Assembly: GCA_947179155.2 (NCBI GenBank)
Contig: OX359266.1
Location: 12,397,098 to 12,461,097 of the forward strand
Reading direction: 5' to 3'
From: Hedera helix
Lineage: Eukaryota; Streptophyta; Magnoliopsida; Apiales; Araliaceae
DNA length: 64,000 nucleotides
The notes under the pieces were generated by a model, which worked only from the letters and a program-made list of their open reading frames with translations, ran no database searches and was not told where the DNA came from. A program made the translations under genes and the position numbers. This document shows positions 33,831 to 46,000 of this stretch, in pieces (the first letter of the stretch is position 1; each line of letters starts with the position of its first letter).

Positions 33831-35139
33831 AGAAGTATTAAATCAATTTATTCCTCATTAAATTGAGTCTCAATTCACATTTGTATTATTGAATTATATA
33901 TTTTTTTTCATTCGACTTGTTGAATTATAATTATTTTGCAAACTGTTATAAAATTTGTTAGATTGCTTGACTTTTAATGGAATAATTGGTATATTAGAGA
34001 GAAATTGTATTCGTGTCTACTGCCATGGTGGGAAAAAAATAAAACTAAAAATACAATTTCTTAAGAAAAAAATTGAATTAACAAAAAGAAATCTTAAAAT
34101 TCATATATATATATATATATATATATAGTTATGTACAAAGTTAAAACTAATTATACATCCAAGTTAAAACTTATACATGCTTAAAGTCTAACACTAATTA
34201 TACATTTCCAAAGTTAGAACTAATTATACATTTACTATAAATTAAAATAAATAAATAAATAACTCATTACACAAATTAAAAATCACAGGGGTGGATGGTG
34301 AGTTGCAAACCAATGGTGTGGATGGATGATATCTATGGCTTCAAAATGCTGAAGTCTTGAGATGTGGTAGGTTTTGTTAGATTTTACTGTTTCAATGGGT
34401 TGTAATAGGCTTTTGTTATTTGTATGATTTCTTCAACGTCTCGGCTTATTCAGTTAGCATCTTTTTCCTGGTTTATTTTATTGAGAAGTGCATTTTTTTT
34501 AAAATTAAAAATATATTTTTTTAAAAAATTAATATTTTTATAAAATAAATTTCATATAAATAATAAATGAGATTCACCTTATATAAATAAAATATTATAA
34601 AAAATTTAATTTCTTTTTTTAAATGATATTTTTTTGTGGGAATAACTTATATTTTTTCGATCAAATCCCTTGTGTTTGTTGAAAATGTATTATTAACGAT
34701 ATAGTATTATTCCATTTACATTGTATATAAACAATGAGATGTTAGAAATTTTAAGTAATTTATAATTTTAAAATAAAAATAATCATAATCTACGAAAAGA
34801 CTACGCTACTAGCGTTGACTACAACAGTCATAATCTAGTTTTCACGGATTTAGTCATGCTTGTCTTTTCATTGTCTAATCTTAATTGATTTTCTAGCAGG
34901 TTCTCGACTGTAAACACTATAACTTTCAGTTATTGTTTAGTGATGTATCAATAATCCTTCTATAATTTCTCATTAAAATTTGTCTATTAAATCATTATCA
35001 TTGCTATAAATAGTCTAGGACACTTATTAATTGATTGTGTTTTTAATTTCAAAAGCTTGTTTATTGGACCACTTACTGTCACTTTTGATAGTATTATATT
35101 TGATATAACAATAAACACTTGTCCTTGGACACAAATAAT
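33831..35139. other. AT-rich intergenic DNA without a recognised gene
   Basis: It holds an (AT)n microsatellite at about 34103-34127 and long A/T tracts. A short GC-richer patch at 34286-34400 (GGGGTGGATGGTGAG...) might be an old exon, but I could not place it in a family. It ends at the target site of the solo LTR. Confidence 0.4.
34103..34127. repeat. (AT)n microsatellite
   Basis: About 12 uninterrupted AT units. Confidence 0.9.
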
Positions 35140-36415
35140 TGTAATGACCCCAAATTCGAATTTTTTAATCTCGAATTTGGTTCTAAGTATTTCAAATCAT
35201 AATAACAACTAAATATATAATTTTTATTAATCTAACAAAAAATATATACAATTTCTTACAAAAAGGTAAAACAATCCCAAGATCTTAACCTTAATCTTCA
35301 TCAAATCTATCTTAAGGGATTACATAAGATTTACAAAAGTAATTACGTAGAAAGCAATTAATTATCATGCATTGAATTAAACTAATCTTTGATTTTTTTC
35401 TTGTCTTTGTTCTTTTTGGAGCATTCGGGCTTAGTTGAAAATAAGTCATGATATAGCAAGGGTGAGCAATTAGCTTGCTCAGCAAGTTTAAGAACAGATA
35501 ATACAAGATATATCATGATTGAATGAGAAATAACATCAAATATTTCAACAATAGATAACAATTGTGAAAGAACAAGAATCAATTTTCAATATAACAAAAA
35601 TGATCGAATCTTTACTGCTAAATGGTCTTTAAGGACCATGAACTGCTGCTAAATGTAAGACAGATATAGACACCTTAATAGTTTGATACTCGAGGGGATC
35701 GACCTCTTGTATCCTATGTATATGCATAACATTCAAATATCTTGTGTAAATGTCGATTTCCCGACAAACTAATTCCCTTATATAGGGTTGTTCGTTCTCA
35801 GTCTTACTATAAAAATCTGCACCAACCAATAGTTTGGATAAACTCTTAAAATATTCAAGTTAATGAATTTATACATGCAGTGTCTAGCCGAAATAATTAG
35901 CTTATACATTCTTAAACAGTTCTTGATTTAATAAATTATAAGTCTTGCAAATGCACTATGTACGAATACAATAGCAATACGAATGTGGAATAACTTTAAA
36001 TAATTAAACTACGTAAATCTCTGACGAAATAAATGCAAGTCTAGGAACTTGCTCAATCACAAATTGAATAGGTTTAAAGAACTAACAAAAATAAATACAA
36101 GTTAAAGGTTAGAAAACTTGTCTTATTTGCGGTCTATGGCTAACCAATTCAATTTACTATCCTTTGAAGAGACCTAACAATTTATCAAGTTGATCTTTCA
36201 ATTAGTATCATATATAGGTTAATATAATAAACTTTGCGTATCTTAATACTCCTACACTTAATCACATAATTAACTAATTTAGGTATAGTAAACTCTTAAG
36301 AGATATTATCATTTTTTTGATAATATTTTAATCACATAAAATCGATAATAATTATTAATATAGTTCAAACTCCTATTTAATATCATTATCAGTTTAATAA
36401 TACATTATTATCCTT

Positions 36416-36600
36416 CTAATATTATTAATTATTTAATAATATTTTAATACATAATATTATTAAGTATTTAATAATATTTTATTTATTCCTTAATATTATT
36501 AATCATTTAATAATATTTTATTTATTTTCTAATATTATTAATTATTTAATAATATTTTATGAATTTAATTATATTATTAATCCTTTAATAATATTTATTC
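36416..36600. repeat. Tandem AT-rich hairpin units (5 copies)
   Basis: Units of AATATTATTAA-nn-TTTAATAATATT spaced about 37 bp apart. Each is an inverted repeat with arms of about 11 bases. The same unit is repeated 13 times in the related LTR at 56671-57193. Confidence 0.8.
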
Positions 36601-37257
36601 TCTTTTACATATTAAATTAGCTTTCTATGATGTTTAAATTATATTTATTGATTCAAAAACTAATAATATAATTTTTAAAATATTTTTTACTTTTTGACCC
36701 GAACCGACCCGACCAAAACCGACCCGATTCAGAATTAATTCAAATTCCTGGAAAATGTACGGCGCCCTGGCACAGTGTTTTGAACTACACACTACACCCC
36801 GGCACCGTAGTGTAGAAATATTTTTCAACTTTTTCTAAATTTTTTAATTTTGACACTTTTGATTCAAACTTGCATAAAATAAAATCTACACGTCCAAATG
36901 ACACAAAATCATTGTTGACATCTTCCTAACTTCTTGTTTTGCAACATTCCATAGTTCAATCACATTTTAGAAAACGTTTTGATGTGAAATTTAAGATCGA
37001 CCCACCTAGGGTTTTAAAATCGACATTGTTAGTTCCCAGAGGCACACAATTGATCTAGAAGGGGGGGTTGAATAGATCTCTTAGAAACTTTTTACTTTAA
37101 GAGTTCATTACCAAATAATTTATTTGATCAAGATTTGTTTGCACAGCGGAATATTAGTTTGAAAAACACCCCTTAAAGATTTGTAAAACTTCTCCGTTGA
37201 GTTTAAGATTATATTGAAGAAAGTCACTTGTTAAGTAAACTAATTCACAGTCATATG

Positions 37258-37260
<3 letters not shown>

Positions 37261-37307
<47 letters not shown>
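37261..37307. repeat. (AT)n microsatellite in the Sirevirus solo LTR
   Basis: About 23 AT units without interruption. There is no counterpart in the 10927-12499 LTR. Confidence 0.9.
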
Positions 37308-37309
<2 letters not shown>

Positions 37310-40300
37310 ACAGAATGTAAATGACTGAAAGTAAATGACACCAGAGAGTTTAAAGTGGTTCGGAGACTGAATAACTCATACTCCACTCTTCTACTACAAC
37401 GAGTAGGAAATCCACTAAGGTTTAGTCCTCCGGACTAGGACACTCTTGCCCTCATCAAGTCCAGCAGACTTGACTCTTTTAGTCATATTAAGACTATGAC
37501 ACTTTTGCCCTCATCAAGGCTAATAGCCTTGGGACTGTAGACTAAGTTCAGCAGACTTAGAATCTCTTGTACCCTTCGGTACTCAACAAGTCCAGCAGAC
37601 TTGATTTGTTTGTTCGTTGGGTTGTGCTGCTAAGTAAAACATTTGCCCTTCTTCATCTTTAGGTACTTAGCAGCTGCTTGTGATCAAACTTTGAATGCTG
37701 CTGATATTTGTCGTTGATGTTCTTCTTCTTTCTGTATTCAGCAACTACTCATGATCACCCATTGTGCTGCTAGGCTTTTGCACTTCAGCTTATTTGGTAC
37801 TTGATAACTTCTCGAGATGAACTCCTGAGATGACTGTGATGCTTCTTCCTTTTGGTACTCAGTTGCTACAATGTATGTATCAAGTTGGCGTTTAAGCTTC
37901 TCTCTTCCATGTGCCTAGCAGCTCTGAACACTTCTCTTGTAATAGAGTTATTTATCTCTATGTCTCTCTCAATTCAGTGTTAGTGTTCTGATGGATCGTA
38001 GAGTCCTTCAGCATATTCATTTTCTGTTTCACTCTACGATCGGTTGTAGTCTTCCATCATCTCTCTTGTATATTTAGCAACTGCAACAACCACTTTTTCT
38101 GTTCGTTTTGTAAGCCTTTATATCTCTGAGCATATATTACCGTTGAATGAAATCCCGTTGGTTTCATTTGGCTTTGTGCAGATCCTTAATATCTTCAATG
38201 TTGACTTTCTTGCTGCTTGTGTCAGTGCTTTTCCCTTTTCTGACATGTTCTGATATATTAACCTGTAGCTCAGCTTTCTCTGAATTTATAGCCGTTGCAC
38301 TCCCAGAGTTGTTCAGTAAAGATTATTATATTCTTTGCTAGTTAATCTTCTGATTCATCAATAAATGTTTTCCTTGACTTTTAGAATCAGCTGTTCTGCT
38401 GCATTCAGAGATGTCCCATTAGTCTGACCTTATTCACCATTTTCCTGAGCAGTGGGTCCTGACTTGTAGTCGTTTGGGTACAACGTCTACTACGACTCTG
38501 ACATGCATCTGTATCTCAACATCACTTAATCTTTCTTTAATCTGGGCGAAGAGTATTCTCTTTTCTCTTGCACCATATAGCCGTTCTGTTAGTCTACTTG
38601 TTCTGACCTGCTTAATGAATTCGTTGAGTGATAGTCTGTCTACTTCGTTTCTGCGAATTCAGCTTCATGAATGTTACTCGAGGTATGTCAAGTGAAACGT
38701 TGAGTTAGAACGATCTTTTCTCTAACTCTGCGACCTTGTTGCTCTGGTCAGATCGCAGAGTTTGTGCTTGCAATGCTTTGCTTTGATTTCGTTCTACGAT
38801 CTTGTTGGTTTGATCAAATCGTAGAGTTAGTTAACTGTAGTGCTTCTTAGTGGAATCGTCGAGTTGCAGTCTGTTGGCACATCCTTTGATTCTACTCAAC
38901 GATTGTTCCATATGTAGATCAATGTTCTGCATTGCCTCATTATTCTGTTCTACTCTACGACTTCTTCTATCTGTGCAAATTCCAGTTCTTATAAGCTTGC
39001 TCATCAAGTTTACTCTACAATTTTGCTAGAGAGTGTGTATCGTAGAGTACATTTGTGATGCCCCCAAATTCAGGTTCCAAATACCCGGATCCGGTCATCA
39101 CGATCCAATACAAACATTCACCTCTAAACAACATACAATAACTAAATGCGGAATAATAAACATATGTTGTTCATTTAAAAGGTGTTACTAGTCCCAAGAT
39201 ACGATAACCTTACACAAAAGTACACAAATACCCTTAATAAAGTTATTAGGGTTTATATTACATAACAGTTAATTTAATTAACTACAAGACTGCATCTCGA
39301 AGTCTATTACTTCATCTTTCCTTTACCCTTGTTCTTTCCCGAAGTCTCGGGTTGCACTGCAATAAGGTTTCATGATATAGCAAGAGTGAGCAACTAGTTT
39401 GCTCAATAAGTTTAAATAACAATAAGGAACAATATATCATGAATGAAAAGGAATAGCGGAACAATTCAATAATGTGAATAACATAAGCAGGAATAATAAT
39501 TTGCTTTTAAAATTAGGATAGTCAAATAGACTATGAACTATAAATATCCACAGGAGTCAATAGCAGGTTAACCCAATGGTTACTACCAGAAATATCTACC
39601 CGAGGGGATCAGCCTCAGTACAATATGTGTATGCATAACATTTAATTTTCGTATTTTTGTACCTGATATTAGATACAGGGTACTCCCCCATAATAAAGGG
39701 GTGTTCATAATAGTCTAAGAATCCTCATCTTCAATTATTTGGATAGCTTTTAAAATCTTTAACATAAATGTCTAGCCGAACAATGGCTTAGACCTACTTT
39801 GAACAGTTCTTTAAACAGTAGAATAGTAATTAAGTACAAGTCAATGACTGTACAATCTCAAGTGCAACAAGTGCGAATAACAATAATATCGATGTAGAAT
39901 AATTGTAAAGTAATCAAACCACTCAAAACATGCTTGGAAATAACAGTTCAAGCTTAAATAAATAATTTGCTCAATGAAATGAGTTTAGAGATAAGGAACT
40001 TGCCTGTCTGCTCAGCTATAATAAATGTCTAGCTTTAACTAACTGGCTTTGAAAAGACCTAACATTAATAAAGTTGGTCTAATAATTAGTACGACGTATT
40101 TGCACAACTACACGCTCACTAAGGTACTTATTTATCATATAAGTACTAACACATAATTTACATTAGTCAAAACAATATTATTAACCTTATAGACCCTTAA
40201 TCATTTTAGGTTAATAATTTAATAAGTTAGAAGATATTTTTCTTAAGTGTTGGACACCTATTAAACCCTTAAACAACTTATTACAATTGTTTAATTAAAG

Positions 40301-40334
40301 CATAATTAAGTTCAATTTATTTTATTAACTCGAT

Positions 40335-40925
40335 CTCTATTTAATTACTATTTAATCTTGGTTAAATAGAAATTAATTAATTAACTCTAGTTATTATTTA
40401 AAATAAATAATAACTAATTGTACTTATATATTATTTAATAATAATTAAATAATAAATAATTATTGATTCATTTTAACTTTCTTTAATTTAATATTAATCA
40501 ACTAATAGTTAACTAAGTAATTAACCTTACCTATTATTTAATTTAAGGAAATTAAATAATAGTTTACTCATTTTAATCATTTTTAGTTATTATTTAATGT
40601 CAATTAAATAATAATTAATTATTTAATTAATTTTAATTATTATTTAAGGTTAAATAATAATCAAATCATTCTTATTTGTTATTTAAATTAAATAATAAAT
40701 TATTAATCTAATAACTTAATTTTCATTAATCGTTATTTAATGCTAATTCAATAATAATTAATTACTTAATTATCCTTATTTATTATTTAATAATATTTAA
40801 ATAATAAATAATTACTTTATAAATTTTATCTCTCTTTAATTATTATTTAATAGGAATTAAATAATAATTTGCTAATTTATTACCTTTATTTATTATTAAC
40901 ATTTTAAATAATAAATAACTAATAA
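40335..40925. repeat. AT-rich hairpin array in the Tekay/Del LTR
   Basis: At least eight inverted repeats built on TTATTATTTAA...TTAAATAATAA lie one after another. One reads CTATTATTTAATTT-aagg-AAATTAAATAATAG, a perfect 14-bp stem. The same array is at about 50330-50935 in the 5' LTR. The unit differs in sequence from that of the other chromovirus family. Confidence 0.8.
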
Positions 40926-41094
40926 ATTTATTTAACTTAACCATGATTTAGCTAACTAGATTAATATTTAAAATATTTAAATATTAAACTTAATTAAAAA
41001 TATCCTCCCCAATATCATTTTTGTATTATTATTATTTTTGTTATAATTTTAAATTAGTTTTTAAATATTTAAATTAATTAAATTAAACCCGAAT

Positions 41095-41365
41095 GGCATT
41101 TCCGTAAATAAGTTGAAAACTGATACGAGGGCAGAATGGTAATTCTGCCAAGAAAAACACGGAGGGGCAAACTTGTAATTTTCCCGAAAATGTCGTCCGC
41201 GCATGGCGCGCGTAATAAACTGAACGGCTCAAAATGGTGCCGTTTTGAAATCCATTCTACTAGCTTCTGCGCGAATGCGCGGAGTAGTTTATTTTCTTGT
41301 GCCAAACGACGTCGTTTGGCTCCGCGTCTGACGTGAACAGTGGTTCGCGCATTGCGCGGCAGTGT
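41095..41365. promoter_or_regulatory. CpG-rich palindrome cluster in the Tekay/Del LTR
   Basis: Within otherwise AT-rich DNA lie GGCAGAATggtaATTCTGCC (41130-41149), CGCGCATGGCGCGCG (about 41197), AACGGC...GCCGTT, the perfect 20-bp palindrome GCCAAACGACGTCGTTTGGC (41301-41320, with a GACGTC bZIP-like core), and CGCGCATTGCGCGG. The same block is at about 51090-51360 in the other LTR. A promoter or enhancer role is an inference. Confidence 0.5.
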
Positions 41366-42952
41366 TATTTTTTTTCTTCATCCAAGCAGAATGTGAACAG
41401 TATCCGGCAATACCCATTTTAAATAAAAATATACCATCAAGTAAGCTTTAAATTCTCAATAAAAATCCAAATAATTTACCAATCACCTTATATTAATTTA
41501 TAACATGAAAAATTAATTTTTCATGATTTAATATCATTATTTTTTTATAAAATTTTTTATATCACATAAACTACCACAAATCATAACTTTTTGTGTATAA
41601 CTCCATTTTGAGTGATTCAAACTTTGTTTTTCTCATGATTTAATGTTCTATAATATTAGAACATTAAATTTAAGGTTTAAAAAAAAATATTTTTTTTGGT
41701 CATGAATTACAACACTTGTTTATACACTACTAAACACATATTTTAGCATATACAATATACCAAAATACAAACCAAACATATTAAACTCAAGCATGACATA
41801 AATATTACCACTACACATTAATAACCATATTAACATGTTTATACTAACATGATGATTTATTTAATTTAAAAACAAACTTTATTTAAAATAACCATTACCT
41901 TGATTTAATGGCTATTCTTCTTTTTCTTCCAAAATAGGTGGTGAAAGAAGATGACATGCACCAAGAACTCCTTCTCCTCTCTTAGTATTTTGCTCTCACT
42001 ATTTTCTCACTCTCAAATGCTCTCTAGCTCTCTCTTTTGGTTTTGGAGCAAAAATGAAATAACATCTAACACTTTCAAGTATACTTGAAAAATTAATAGA
42101 TATACAATTATATCTATAATTTAGCCCATGCTCCTAGATGACAACTTACACAAGGAATGGGTTAAATGACTTGGTTGGTGAAAAGAGGAATGGTCCATGT
42201 ACTAGAAAAAAATAAAACAAGCAACCATTAATTAAATAAATGAAAAATAAACTAAAATAAACAAAAATCAATTTTTTTCTCTCTCTCCTTGTATGCTCTC
42301 GGCTGACCACTTTTTCTTTGTCCCAAAATGTGAGTCACTTTCCATTTTTTTAAATAAATAGTTTAATTAAGTATTTTTCAAGTGGGCCAATCATTGGGCT
42401 TTAATTTAAAATACCAATTAGGCTCCTATTAAATTATTTGGGCTACTAAATTGTCAAATTTTATTATTCTCCACTTGGGCCACTAATTGACCCATGTTGG
42501 GCTAATTTAATAATTTATACATTAATTATTCAATCCATGATTAAATAAATAATTAGATTGAATAAATAATTAAATATTCTAACCCATTAGTATTAAATTA
42601 CTAAATGGACTAATAAATATTATTATTAATATTTCACATTATTTACATTAATTAATAATCATATTAATTAATTTATTATATTTAATTAACTCATTATATT
42701 CAATTTAATTGAATATTTAATTAATAGGAAACTTATCAATTATTTTGATATTAAAACTTTAGGGTTTGTTCACTAATTTAAATAACATATTAGTGACCCC
42801 CTTTAATTAATTTTAGTAATTAATTACATAATCATTTAATCACATAATTAATTAATCACATAAAAAGATTTAAATAATCTCGTAAAACTAACTCGTCGGA
42901 AATTAAATTAATAATTTAATTAATAATGACGTGGAAATTCTAGGACATTACA

Positions 42953-42970
42953 TTCTCCCCCCCCCCCCTT
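42953..42970 (-). promoter_or_regulatory. Polypurine tract of the Tekay/Del element
   Basis: On the minus strand a run of about 12 G (written C on plus) followed by AGAA directly precedes the 3' LTR start TGTAATGTCC. The related element at 59100-59112 has the shorter AAGGGATGGAGAA in the same place. Confidence 0.85.
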
Positions 42971-43004
42971 ATAAAAATTCCGTCCTCGGAATTGTAAAAT
43001 AAGG

Positions 43005-46000
43005 TTACTCAAATAAAAACGGGTAATTCGTTCTCATTTCTTCCTCTAGTTCCCACGTAGCTTCTTCAATTGCATGATTTCTCCAAAGTACTTTGACAGA
43101 ATGAATTATCTTATTCCTCAGTTTCTGTTCCTTCCTATCGAGTATCTGAACAGGAACTTCTTCATATGATAAGTCCTTCTCGACTTGAATTGGTTCATAG
43201 GAGATAACGTGCTTGTAGTCCGGTTTATATGGCCGTAACACTGACACATGAAACACGTTGTGAATGTGCTCCAGTTCAGGAGGTAATGCTACCTCGTACG
43301 CCACTTCACCGACTCGCCTCAAGATTTCGAACGGTCCTATGAACCTAGGGCTCAGCTTGCCCTTCTTACCAAAACGGATCTTCCCCTTCCAGGGAGATAC
43401 CTTCAGAAATACGATACTGCCCACGTCGAAGTCCCGCTTTTGGCGATGCAAATTTGCGTACTTCTTTTGACGATCTTGAGCTGCTACCAGTCGATTCCTG
43501 ATAAGTTGTACTGTGTCTGCAGCCTGCTGCACCATTTCAGGTCCAAGCATTCTTCGTTCACCGACCTCGTCCCAACACAACGGTGTTCGACATTTTCTTC
43601 CATAAAGCGCTTCGTATGGTGGCATACCGATACTAGCGTGATAGCTGTTATTGTAAGCGAACTCCACCAGTGGCAAATGGTCATCCCAACTGCCCTTTAG
43701 GTCCATCACTACCGCTCGGAGCATATCCTCCAAGGTCTGAATCGTTCGCTCGCTCTGGCCGTCAGTTTGAGGATGGTACGCTGTGCTTAACCTCAACTGT
43801 GTACCCATCCTTGCTTGCAGACTTTTCCAAAAATTTGACGTGAAGCGCGGATCTCTGTCGGACACAATCGATACCGGCACTCCATGTCGTGACACTATCT
43901 CCTTCACATAGAGCTTCGCTAACTGCTCCAGATTGTACCGTATTCTGATAGGTAGAAAATGAGCTGACTTGGTCAGACGATCCACTATCACCCAGATGGC
44001 GTCTAAACCTTTATGTGTCGGTGGCAAACCCACCACAAAATCCATTGTGATGTGCTCCCACTTCCACTCCGGAATCTCTAGTGGTTGAAGCAGTCCGCTC
44101 GGTCGCTGATGCTCTGCTTTAACCCACTGGCATGTCAGACATCGACTGACACATTCTGCCACTTCCCTTTTCATATTCGGCCACCAAAAATATTGCCTTA
44201 AATCCTGATACATCTTCGTACTCCCGGGATGTACTGAGTACCTTGTACTGTGAGCTTCCTGAAGAATCTCTTCCCTCAGCTCCAGATCCATCGGTACCCA
44301 GACTCTCCCTTCGAACCTTAGCAACCCTGTGCTATCAATCTTGTACTTAAGCTCCTCGCCTTCAGCAATTCGCTTCTTAACATTATCACAATCTTCATCC
44401 TTTTCCTGAGCCTCTTTGATCTTGTCTAATAAGGTCGGGCTTGCTGTTACTGTAAATAACTTCTCGTCTGCCTCCATCGAATATTTGATCTCCAACTCCA
44501 AACGTTCGAAATCTCTCACCAACTCTTCCTGATTTGTTAGCTTCAACAACTTCTCCCTGCCTTTTCTACTCAAGGCATCTGCTACTACATTGGCCTTGCC
44601 CGGATGGTACAGAATCTCACAGTCGTAGTCTTTGATCAATTCTAACCATCGGCGCTGCCTCATATTCAACTCCTTCTGAGTGAAGATATATTTCAGACTT
44701 TTGTGGTCTGTATATATCTCACACTTCTCGCCATACAGGTAGTGCCTCCAAATCTTTAAGGCAAAAACTACCGCTGCTAACTCCAGGTCATGAGTCGGAT
44801 AAACCTTCTCATAATCCTTTAACTGACGTGCCGCATACGCAATGACCTTGCCGTGTTGCATTAGCACACAACCAAGACCCTTGTGTGACGCATCACTGTA
44901 CACTACGAACCCTCCCGTGTCGTCTGGTAAAGCCAACACTGGTGCCTGGCTCAACCTCTTCTTCAGCTCCATAAAACTTTCCTCGCACTTCTCCGACCAA
45001 ACAAACTTCACAGTCTTTCGGGTAAGATTGGTCAACGGTGATGCTATCTTCGAAAAATCCTGAATGAATCTCCGATAATACCCCGCTAACCCTAAGAAAC
45101 TCCTGATCTCAGTCGGCGTCTTCGGCTGTTCCCAATTGATAACTGCCTCTACCTTCGCTGGATCCACCGAAACACCGTCTTTGTCGATAACATGACCTAG
45201 AAACTGCACCCTCTGCAACCAAAATTCACACTTCGAAAACTTAGCGTACAACTTCTCCCTTCTCAAAGCCTCCAATGTGATCCGTAAGTGTTCTGCATGT
45301 TCTTCCTCCGTCTTCGAATACACCAATATGTCATCAATGAATACGACCACAAACTTGTCCAAGTACTGTTTGAACACTCTGTTCATCATATCCATAAATG
45401 CCGCTGGTGCATTCGTCAGTCCAAATGACATCACTAGAAACTCGAAATGACCATAACGAGTTCTGAATGCCGTTTTCGGGATATCCTCCTCCCTCACCTT
45501 CAGTTGATGATAACCCGTCCTCAAATCTATCTTCGAAAAGTATTTCGCTCCCTTAAGTTGATCAAACAGATCATCAATTCTGGGTAGCGGATATCTGTTC
45601 TTAATGGTGACCTTGTTCAACTCCCGGTAATCAATACAAAGCCTCATCGAACCATCCTTCTTCTTTACAAACAGAACCGGTGCTCCCCATGGTGACACGC
45701 TTGGTCTGATGTAACCTTTATCTAACAGTTCCTGCAGCTGAACCATCAATTCTTTCATTTCTACTGGTGCCATACGATACGGCGCCTTTGATATCGGTGC
45801 GGTCCCCGGTACCAAATCAATAACAAACTCCACTTCTCTGTCCGGCGGTAACCCCGGAATATCTTCTTGGAAAACATCAGTGAATTCCCGTACAATAGGT
45901 ATCTGACTCAGTTCACCCTCGACACGTCGAGTATCGACCACATGAGCCAAATAACCTACGCACCCTTTCCTGAGCAACTTTCGTGCTTGCATCATCGTCA

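Larger units (their letters stand above)
39054..42952 (-). repeat. 3' LTR of the Tekay/Del element
   Basis: It starts TGTGATGCCCCCAAATTCAG and ends GTGGAAATTCTAGGACATTA then CA. It contains an AT hairpin array (about 40335-40925) and a CpG- and palindrome-rich block (41095-41365). No gene is seen in it. Confidence 0.95.
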
